Shown one piece after another: positions 1-5,625 of a DNA stretch of 5,625 nt; within the stretch, counting starts at the first letter, position 1, and the number at the start of each line of letters is the position of its first letter. A model generated the notes under the pieces. It saw only the letters and a program-made list of their open reading frames with translations, was not told where the DNA came from and searched no databases. The stretch spans positions 1 to 5,625 of the forward strand of contig CALCOR010000018.1 of the NCBI GenBank assembly GCA_937897085.1. Reading direction: 5' to 3'. The translations under genes were made by a program, and so were the position numbers. This DNA comes from an uncultured euryarchaeote (GTDB taxonomy: Archaea; Thermoplasmatota; Poseidoniia; Poseidoniales; Thalassarchaeaceae).

Positions 1-3000
1 CTTTCATCATCGACGAGGCACAGGACAACTCAATCCAGCAGTGGTTGCTGCTCTCAAGGCTCTGGGGTGTCCGTCAGCGAGCGGAAGGAGATCCGGATGC
101 CCCACAGAGTGCCTGGCAGCCGACGGTATGCTGGGTCGGCGACCAGAAGCAGAGCATCTACGGGTTCAGGCAAGCGCAAGTCAGCGGGATGGCGCGCTAC
201 ACATCCCATCTGCGCAGTGTGAATGAGTACGAATTCGCCAACGAGGATCGACTGCTTACTGCGCCGGCGCTCAGGCAACAGGCTGCATCGCGCGACCCTA
301 GACACGTCGACACATCGTCATTCGTGACCGCTCTTGAATGGGTGAACAGTCGGCCGATTCCCTCGAACGCGTGGATTCGCTTCGACCTCGATGACGATGG
401 CAACCCGGTCAGCGCCGTGGATACTGCGCGCAGGGCGCAGGGGCACATCGATCTGGTGACGAACTACCGGACCTGTCAGGACCTGCTGGAAACGATGAAT
501 GAGTGGTGGGAGGATCTGTTCGCCCCGCGCCACGACCTGTTCCCTGGTGATTGGTACGCACGTGCTCGCGCCCTCAGGGCACACCGCACCGAGGAGCGTG
601 GTGGGCTGGAGTGGCTGTTGCCGCTCTCAGGTGGGGCTGCGAGCGATCCACCTGAGGATCTGGCCGTGGCCATCGATCCGTTTGACTTGGGCAGGGGAGC
701 GACTGCGGTACATCTCGAGAACGAATTGATCGCCTCCCGAATCCGCTCTCTGGTGGACGGCTCCGCGATGCGCGTGCACGATCCGACTGCTGATGACGGC
801 TGGCTCGAACTGCCGGCGGCCGATTCGGTCGAGCCGCGGGACATCATGGTGCTGATGCCGTCGCGTACGCACATGGCTGACCTGATGCACCGGTTGACCG
901 CGCTTGGTGTCCCTGCTCTCGCTGACCAGGAGGGAGGACTGCTGGAACAGCCGGTAGTGCGGGCGTTGATGGCGTTGGTGCAGATGGTCGCCCGCCCGCG
1001 CATGCCGTTCAACGCCGCCGCGCTCTCCCGTACGCCGCTGATCGGGCACTCTGATCTACAACTGCAGGAGTTCCTGCTCGAGGAGGACGGCGACGAGGAC
1101 CTGCTCGTCCGCCTCGTCGAGCATGCGGTCAGCGACGGCCAGCGAGCCCTCGTGCAACGCTGGGTGGAACTCGCGCAGAGTGGGAGGCTGCTGCGCCTGC
1201 TGTCAGAGACGCTCGACCATTCGGACCTGCTGCTGGCGCACCCGACACCGGTGGAGCGTCAATATGCTGAGCAGTTCGTCGAATTGGTAAGTCAGCAGGT
1301 TGCTGAGGCGGGTGGCGATGTGGTGCTGCTGGCTGACAGGCTGCATCGCTTGTCGCAGGTTGCCGGCCGTCATCTTTCCTCGACCGCGCTGCCTCCGGGA
1401 AATGCTGTGCAGCTGATGACGATCCATGGGGCGAAGGGTCTGCAGTCGAAGGTCGTCATAGTGACCGGGATGTTCTCGGAGAATCAGAGCAACATCTCCC
1501 AGTCCCTGAGGGACAATCTGCTGATCACCGCCGACATGTTCAGCCCTCGCGTCCACCCATGGCGCAGCCAACCGACTCCGGACAGCGGAAGTTGGCGGCT
1601 GTCCAACCGGCTGTTGGAAGCACAGGTCCAGGCCGAGGCGCGACGTCTGCTCTACGTCGCCTGTACCCGCGCCAAGGACCTGCTCATCGTGGCCGGCGCA
1701 CCCAAGAACGCGTCGCTAGCGCCGGCGGCGGCATCGATTGAGATCGACTGGAAGTACGGTCCGACACCTCACTTCGGTCAGATGTGGCTCGAAGCGTTAC
1801 GCCAGTCGTCCAGCCGAGCAGGGGACGCCGCCTCACCGTGGATGCTCGAAGGCGATGCGGCGATGGCATCCCCGTTACCACATTCGTTCAGCGGTGACAT
1901 CGCTCTCAGCCCCGCCGCACTCGTCGCCGACGCTCATCTGCCACCGAACGGCCTGACCTCGTTCCCCATCCTGCACCATCCGGACTGCGTGCTCGAAGAG
2001 CGCGAGGTGGTCGCTCCGCTGGTGACCATGCAGCGGTTGCACGACAGCGCTCGCCTCGATCCTGAACCTGTGGCAGCCGAGCAGCCAAGGAATCTGACTC
2101 GTCGCATCCGTATGGCTCCTCACCGTCTTGACACGGCCAGCCGCTGTATCAGGCAGCATTGGCTCAGCACGCATATCGGACTGCTGTCCGAGCCGATTCG
2201 CCTGCCGCTGCTAGATGATGACGGACAGGATGAGGGTGAGCAAGAGGATGGACCACGTCTACCGGAACCTACCGTTCTCGGCTCACTGTTCCACAGGCTG
2301 GTCGAACTCGGTATCGGGAATCCAGGACCACCCGAATCAGGACCGCTCGTCCCGCTGCCCGCCCAATGGATGCGCTTCAACTCTGACATGCTCACCTCGC
2401 CCGCTCTCATCGACACGGTGTGTGACGAACTGCTCCCAGTGGACGTCGACCGAGACGCCACCAGCGACCTGCTGCTAGAGATGGGGCGCACGCTTCAGCA
2501 AGGACCGCTCGGAAGGCTGTGTTCCGGAGAGGTCGTCGGTGACGACAGAGTGGAGGGACTGCGCACCGAATGGCCGTTCACACTGCAGGTTCCCATCGAA
2601 CTCGAGGACTGTCAGGAACTTGCTTGGACACCTACGGGAGAGGTGCATACGGCTACGGTGGACAGGGTGCTGTTCGATTTCAATGGCCTGGCCGACCTAG
2701 TGTTGTGCACCCAGCAGGGCGAGGGTGAACGAGCGACCATCCGCGCGGTCGACCTGAAGACAGAATCCTGTCTCGGATTGCTCGACGAGACTGCCGAGGA
2801 TCCGGCTGATGTCCTAGGAACCCTGTTCGAGCCTGTCGCTGACCCGGATGACCCGACATCGCGCAACGAGGCAGAGTCCTCACTGCTCAGCAAGTATCGA
2901 TTCCAGTTGCAACTCTATCATCAGGCGCTGCTCGGTCTGGAGAGGATGCGCCAGCGCGCCGGACTGGCGTCGCGCGACGTGCTGCCACCGGCCATTCTGG

Positions 3001-3230
3001 TAGGCGCAACTGGACGGCTGATCACGTGGACGGATGCGGAATGGGAGGCAGTGGACAGCGAATTCTCGGACCATCTGGAGGTGTTGGCGCGGGTGTCGGT
3101 GACCGACCACCTGCAAGAGGCGAATTTCCCGCGGTTGCCTGAGGAGCAGCAGGAGATCTGCAATCGATGTCCGTTCTTCCGTGGAGACGTGCGCATCTGC
3201 GCTCCAGAGGGGTGGCCGCTGAACCGGTGA
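1..3230 (+). CDS. UvrD/RecB/AddA-type ATP-dependent helicase-nuclease, N-terminus cut off by window edge
   Basis: The frame is open from the first complete codon (base 3) to TGA at 3228-3230, giving 1075 visible residues. Residue numbers here count from base 3. Superfamily 1A helicase motifs appear in order: motif II DEAQD (bases 12-26), motif III GDQKQSIYGFRQA (46-58), motif IV around NYRT (154-157), motif V TIHGAKGLQ (about 473-481) and motif VI RRLLYVACTRAKD (about 547-559). The C-terminus is a RecB-family PD-(D/E)XK nuclease: GSLFH with His764, VDRV with Asp887, VDLKTE with Asp917 and Lys919, and QLQLY around 968-972. Cys715, Cys1053, Cys1056 and Cys1066 are spaced like the Fe-S staple of AddB/Cas4-type nucleases. 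The family unwinds and resects double-strand DNA ends for recombination or degrades foreign DNA, usually with a partner subunit; none is visible here. Walker A lies upstream of the window. An acidic stretch (about 737-749) separates Cys715 from His764. AddA, RecB-like or AdnAB-like assignment is open. The helicase-nuclease call is secure; the exact subfamily is not. Confidence 0.93.
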   Translation, partial: FIIDEAQDNSIQQWLLLSRLWGVRQRAEGDPDAPQSAWQPTVCWVGDQKQSIYGFRQAQVSGMARYTSHLRSVNEYEFANEDRLLTAPALRQQAASRDPRHVDTSSFVTALEWVNSRPIPSNAWIRFDLDDDGNPVSAVDTARRAQGHIDLVTNYRTCQDLLETMNEWWEDLFAPRHDLFPGDWYARARALRAHRTEERGGLEWLLPLSGGAASDPPEDLAVAIDPFDLGRGATAVHLENELIASRIRSLVDGSAMRVHDPTADDGWLELPAADSVEPRDIMVLMPSRTHMADLMHRLTALGVPALADQEGGLLEQPVVRALMALVQMVARPRMPFNAAALSRTPLIGHSDLQLQEFLLEEDGDEDLLVRLVEHAVSDGQRALVQRWVELAQSGRLLRLLSETLDHSDLLLAHPTPVERQYAEQFVELVSQQVAEAGGDVVLLADRLHRLSQVAGRHLSSTALPPGNAVQLMTIHGAKGLQSKVVIVTGMFSENQSNISQSLRDNLLITADMFSPRVHPWRSQPTPDSGSWRLSNRLLEAQVQAEARRLLYVACTRAKDLLIVAGAPKNASLAPAAASIEIDWKYGPTPHFGQMWLEALRQSSSRAGDAASPWMLEGDAAMASPLPHSFSGDIALSPAALVADAHLPPNGLTSFPILHHPDCVLEEREVVAPLVTMQRLHDSARLDPEPVAAEQPRNLTRRIRMAPHRLDTASRCIRQHWLSTHIGLLSEPIRLPLLDDDGQDEGEQEDGPRLPEPTVLGSLFHRLVELGIGNPGPPESGPLVPLPAQWMRFNSDMLTSPALIDTVCDELLPVDVDRDATSDLLLEMGRTLQQGPLGRLCSGEVVGDDRVEGLRTEWPFTLQVPIELEDCQELAWTPTGEVHTATVDRVLFDFNGLADLVLCTQQGEGERATIRAVDLKTESCLGLLDETAEDPADVLGTLFEPVADPDDPTSRNEAESSLLSKYRFQLQLYHQALLGLERMRQRAGLASRDVLPPAILVGATGRLITWTDAEWEAVDSEFSDHLEVLARVSVTDHLQEANFPRLPEEQQEICNRCPFFRGDVRICAPEGWPLNR

Positions 3231-3231
3231 A

Positions 3232-3247
3232 TCCTTGATTGGAAGGA
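3232..3247 (+). promoter_or_regulatory. Small hairpin overlapping the peptidase ribosome binding site
   Basis: TCCTT at 3232-3236 is the exact reverse complement of AAGGA at 3243-3247, with a 6-base loop. The right arm is the first part of the Shine-Dalgarno sequence of the downstream M20 gene. The left arm starts two bases after the helicase stop codon, so a ribosome terminating there would open the stem. This would fit translational coupling of the two genes. A 5-bp stem is weak and may be chance, because any CT-rich pentamer near a Shine-Dalgarno can pair with it. Confidence 0.3.
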
Positions 3248-3250
3248 GGT
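3243..3250 (+). promoter_or_regulatory. Strong ribosome binding site of the M20 peptidase gene
   Basis: AAGGAGGT is a full-length match to the anti-Shine-Dalgarno end of 16S rRNA. It lies in the 30-bp gap between the helicase stop and the ATG at 3261, with 10 bases between its last T and the ATG. The spacing is slightly long but workable. No in-frame alternative start lies between it and the ATG, so it fixes the start of the peptidase gene. Confidence 0.8.
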
Positions 3251-3260
3251 TGGCCGACGC

Positions 3261-4673
3261 ATGGCAGAACTCGACTGGGATGCCCTCTCACAGTTCGTTG
3301 ATGGGATGTGGGACGACTCCGCGCTGCCAGATCTGTGTCGGTTCATCGAAATTCCAGCTCTCTCTCCGGCATTTGACGCAGACTGGAACGCGAACGGCCA
3401 TCTCGACGCCACCATCGACCTGTTCACTTCTTGGTTGGGCACCGTGCCGCTGGAAGGACTCAGCGTGAACGTGCATCAACTCGAAGGCCTGACGCCGCTG
3501 ATGCTGTGCAAGGTCGAGGGCACCGCCCCTGGAGAGGTGTTGTTCTATTCGCATCTCGATAAACAACCGGAGTTCACTGGCTGGTCCGAGGGCAAGGGTC
3601 CGTGGAAGCCGGTACGCGAGGGCGATTGGCTGTTCGGACGAGGAAGTGTCGACGATGGCTATGGGGGATATGCAGGCATCATCTCGGTGCTGGCGCTGCA
3701 GCAGCAGGGAATCCCGCACCCGACCTGCCGCTTCATCATCGAGACCTGCGAGGAGTCCGGCTCTCCCGACCTACCTGCGTACCTCGCTGAATGCAAGGAT
3801 GATCTCGGCACCCCTGACCTCGTTATCGTGCTCGACTCTGGGATGGGGGATTACGAGCGTCTGTGGGTGACTGAGAGCCTGCGCGGACTCATCGGCGGCA
3901 CGCTTTCCGTCGCTGTATCCGCCGAAGGAGTCCATTCCGGTATGGCGAGCGGTGTGATGCCGTCATCGTTCAGGATCGCTCGCCAGCTGCTGTCTCGTCT
4001 GGAGGATGAGGATACTGGGGCGCTCAAGCCGGACTGGCTGCACATCGACATCAGCGACGAGTTGCGCGCCAATTCGCAGCGCATCTGCGACGTGCTCGGC
4101 CAAGCGCTCATCGATGATTTCCCATTCCTCGATGGAGTCGAGGCGCAGAGTATCGACTTGGTCGAGGCTCTACTGGCGCAGAACTGGCGCCCGACCCTGT
4201 CGATCACCGGTGCGGGCGGAATGCCCGCGCTTGAGCAGGCAGGCAATGTGCTGCGGACGCACACCGACCTGAAGGTGTCCGTGCGTATACCTCCTGGCGT
4301 CGAATCGGAACCGGCTTCGATGCTGCTGAAACAACTGCTCGAGGCTGACCCGCCACACGGGGCGCATGTGAGCATGACGCTCGATACGGCGGCGAACGGA
4401 TTCGCCGCGCCAGCGATGCCCGCTGCGGTGGATGCGGCTCTCGACGCGGCCTCGCAGCGCTTCTTCGACAACGGCTTGATGCCGTTCTATGAGGGCGGCA
4501 CGATCCCGTTCATGGCGATGATGCAGGAATCCTATCCGGAGGCACGCTATCTCGTGACGGGCGCTGCAGGGCCGGGTAACAACGCGCACGGACCTGACGA
4601 GAAGCTGCACGTGCCCACAGCCAAGGCGGTCACTAAGTGCGTCAGCGCCGCGCTGGCAGCGATGTGCGACTGA
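3261..4673 (+). CDS. M20-family metallopeptidase (dipeptidase-like), complete
   Basis: This is a 470-residue protein, a usual length for M20 enzymes, with no signal peptide or membrane segment, so probably cytoplasmic. All five di-metal ligands expected of the family are visible: His98 in SHLD (with Asp100 of the same motif), bridging Asp131 in GRGSVDDG, Glu165 in CEESGS, Asp192 in LDSG and His443 in NAHGPDE. Glu164 is the expected catalytic base. The catalytic domain is split by a lid/dimerisation domain starting near residue 205. In it, His225 of EGVHSG matches the residue that reaches into the partner subunit's active site in dimeric M20 enzymes. The likely role is hydrolysis of dipeptides or other small amide substrates using zinc or a similar divalent metal. 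The substrate cannot be read from sequence, and relatives include carboxypeptidases, deacylases and aminoacylases. The ATG is supported by the upstream AAGGAGGT. The gene is probably cotranscribed with the helicase 30 bp upstream. Its stop is 2 bp from the stop of the convergent CPBP gene. Confidence 0.94.
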   Translation: MAELDWDALSQFVDGMWDDSALPDLCRFIEIPALSPAFDADWNANGHLDATIDLFTSWLGTVPLEGLSVNVHQLEGLTPLMLCKVEGTAPGEVLFYSHLDKQPEFTGWSEGKGPWKPVREGDWLFGRGSVDDGYGGYAGIISVLALQQQGIPHPTCRFIIETCEESGSPDLPAYLAECKDDLGTPDLVIVLDSGMGDYERLWVTESLRGLIGGTLSVAVSAEGVHSGMASGVMPSSFRIARQLLSRLEDEDTGALKPDWLHIDISDELRANSQRICDVLGQALIDDFPFLDGVEAQSIDLVEALLAQNWRPTLSITGAGGMPALEQAGNVLRTHTDLKVSVRIPPGVESEPASMLLKQLLEADPPHGAHVSMTLDTAANGFAAPAMPAAVDAALDAASQRFFDNGLMPFYEGGTIPFMAMMQESYPEARYLVTGAAGPGNNAHGPDEKLHVPTAKAVTKCVSAALAAMCD

Positions 4674-4675
4674 GC

Positions 4676-5625
4676 CTACTCCTCCCCGTGCGCGACCTCG
4701 GGGGGAACCGCACGGGATATCTGGTCATTCTTGCGCGGCGCGAACAGGTCTCTGCGGACATTGTCCAACTCCCAGCGAGCGATGCTGAGTGCGACCGGCA
4801 CGACCTGCCACAGGAGCCCGACGGTGAACAGCGAGACGAGCAGGCACCACGAGCCGGCGGAGATCGGTAGTGCCGCTGTCATCCATGCGAGATGGAACAC
4901 GCTCACGTTGACCAGCGCGTGCGCGAGCACCGACGCTGCAAGGCCAGCGCGCAGCGCTAGCCATCCGAGAGCCAGCCCAGAGAAGAATGTCGGCCACCAT
5001 TTCCAGCCACCGTACTGCGGTATGTGTGCCGAGGCGAACAGGGCGGCTGAGAGCAGCAGCACGCACGCTGCCTCTAGGGACCAGCCTCTCTCCAGCAGTC
5101 CGCCTCGCCAGATGGTTGAGCGTTCAAGCCCTCTCGAACCAGCGCGCATGAGCAACCAGACGGGCAGTGTCAGCAACACTCCGCGATGAATCGCTTCCTC
5201 GACGAACGCCGCGCTGAACAGCGACAGCCACAGTTCTGCCTCCCCGAAGCCAGCGACATCGGGTGCGCCTGGGACACTCCCGGATACCAGCGTGAGCAGG
5301 GAAGCGGCGATTCCGACGAGCAGAATCGCCGCAGCAGTCGCTCCCACACAGGCCAATCTGGAAGCGCCCTTCCAATTCGCTTCACGATACCCCCGCGGCC
5401 AGAGCCAAGCGGCCCTGCCAGCATCTCTTGCTGTGCAGATGGGCTTGGCTGACATGGCCAGCCAGATCGCCACCAGTGACAGAGTCGCCATCGTCCAGAG
5501 CACCAGTGGACCACCACTGAGCAGCGCCAACGTGCGCGTGAATTCCGGCTTCCATGGGTCGGGGATGACCAAGGACACACCCCCTCCCCAGTCAGCGCTC
5601 TGCCACACCAGAGCAGCGAGCAGCA
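4676..5625 (-). CDS. CPBP/Abi-family intramembrane metalloprotease, 5' end uncertain and possibly beyond window
   Basis: The reading frame runs from the right edge to TAG at 4678-4676. Numbering from the GTG at 5608, the protein has 310 residues. The CPBP (CAAX protease and bacteriocin-processing) signature is complete: EEAIHR at 137-142 (Glu137, Glu138, Arg142), FASAH at 191-195 (His195) and HALVN at 230-234 (His230, Asn234). Hydrophobic stretches near 34-52, 87-109, 124-135, 180-194, 205-240 and 252-274 suggest a multipass inner-membrane protein with a charged cytoplasmic tail (about 278-310). Family members are glutamate-type intramembrane proteases; studied cases handle prenylated proteins, bacteriocin maturation or self-immunity, but most bacterial members have no known substrate. 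Six further codons (LLAALV-like, hydrophobic) stay open upstream of the GTG to the edge, and no ribosome binding site precedes that GTG. The start is therefore upstream, or downstream at TTG 5572. The gene converges on the M20 gene and is probably not coregulated with it. Confidence 0.88.
   Translation of the reverse strand, partial: LLAALVWQSADWGGGVSLVIPDPWKPEFTRTLALLSGGPLVLWTMATLSLVAIWLAMSAKPICTARDAGRAAWLWPRGYREANWKGASRLACVGATAAAILLVGIAASLLTLVSGSVPGAPDVAGFGEAELWLSLFSAAFVEEAIHRGVLLTLPVWLLMRAGSRGLERSTIWRGGLLERGWSLEAACVLLLSAALFASAHIPQYGGWKWWPTFFSGLALGWLALRAGLAASVLAHALVNVSVFHLAWMTAALPISAGSWCLLVSLFTVGLLWQVVPVALSIARWELDNVRRDLFAPRKNDQISRAVPPEVAHGEE
4685..4716. repeat. 8-bp inverted repeat at the convergent gene junction
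   Basis: CCCGTGCG at 4685-4692 is perfectly complementary to CGCACGGG at 4709-4716, with a 16-base loop. The repeat starts 12 bases after the M20 stop and lies inside the last codons of the minus-strand CPBP gene. A GC-rich stem just beyond a stop codon could act as a transcription terminator or 3'-end stabiliser for the rightward transcript. Neither side carries a T-tract, so it is not a textbook intrinsic terminator, and in GC-rich coding DNA such a repeat may be accidental. Confidence 0.35.
5570..5587 (-). promoter_or_regulatory. Candidate internal start (TTG) with Shine-Dalgarno for the CPBP gene
   Basis: On the minus strand, GGAGG (5587-5583), within a longer G-rich run, is followed after 10 bases by an in-frame TTG (5572-5570). 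Starting there would give a protein of 298 residues beginning MVIPDPWKP, ahead of the first hydrophobic segment. The in-frame GTG at 5578 is only 4 bases from GGAGG, which is too close. The site may be fortuitous, since GGA GGG GGT simply encodes Gly-Gly-Gly if translation begins upstream. Confidence 0.3.

Noticed and set aside
45..47. TTG at 45 as the start of the helicase gene
   Set aside because: The frame is open upstream to base 3 and encodes the Walker B motif FIIDEAQD, so the gene starts left of the window.
476..1012. 178-codon open frame on the minus strand
   Set aside because: It is antisense to the helicase between motifs IV and V. Its composition is Ser/Arg-rich and it shows no family motif or ribosome binding site.
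2921..3442. 173-codon open frame on the minus strand spanning the helicase-peptidase gap
   Set aside because: It crosses two real genes on the other strand and their intergenic region, and its Ser/Arg-rich translation matches nothing I recognise.
3851..4471. 206-codon open frame on the minus strand
   Set aside because: It lies wholly antisense to the well-supported M20 gene. Its translation is Ser/Arg/Ala-rich without recognisable motifs, typical of a shadow frame in GC-rich DNA.
4637..4870. 77-codon plus-strand frame overlapping the M20 3' end
   Set aside because: It is out of frame within the M20 gene and then antisense to the CPBP gene, with a low-complexity charged translation and no Shine-Dalgarno of note.
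4731..5189. 152-codon open frame on the plus strand opposite the CPBP gene
   Set aside because: The minus-strand frame carries the full CPBP motifs and hydrophobic pattern, so this is its antisense shadow.
1..5625. tRNA/rRNA genes, CRISPR array, insertion sequence ends or long direct repeats
   Set aside because: I looked for these and saw none. Coding genes fill all but about 32 bases of the window, and the recurrent CTG/GCTG strings are Leu/Ala codon usage.

Overview
This is a GC-rich (about 60 % by eye) bacterial chromosomal segment. It is almost entirely coding and uses canonical Shine-Dalgarno signals (AAGGAGGT ahead of the middle gene). I cannot place it in a phylum. Nothing here is lineage-specific, and no rRNA, tRNA, mobile element, CRISPR array or phage gene is visible.

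Layout. Bases 1-3230 (+) hold most of a large UvrD/RecB/AddA-type helicase-nuclease whose N-terminus, including the Walker A part of the motor, lies left of the window. It begins inside motif II (DEAQD) and ends with a RecB-family PD-(D/E)XK nuclease domain. That domain carries four cysteines placed as in AddB/Cas4-type Fe-S nucleases. After a 30-bp gap, 3261-4673 (+) encodes a complete cytoplasmic M20-family metallopeptidase/dipeptidase with all expected metal ligands. The same-strand order and short gap suggest an operon, although the two functions are unrelated (DNA break processing or nucleic-acid defence versus peptide turnover). Two bases beyond its stop, a convergent gene on the minus strand (4676 to the right edge) encodes a CPBP/Abi-family intramembrane protease with its EExxxR, FxxxH and HxxxN motifs. 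Its true start is unresolved and may lie outside the window.

No new multi-gene system can be demonstrated here. The points most worth a second look are the architecture of the helicase-nuclease (a UvrD-type motor fused to an apparent Fe-S nuclease, an enlarged segment between motifs III and IV, and Glu replaced by Gln in motif V), a small hairpin covering the ribosome binding site of the peptidase gene, the two-base convergent junction with an 8-bp inverted repeat, and the ambiguous start of the CPBP gene.
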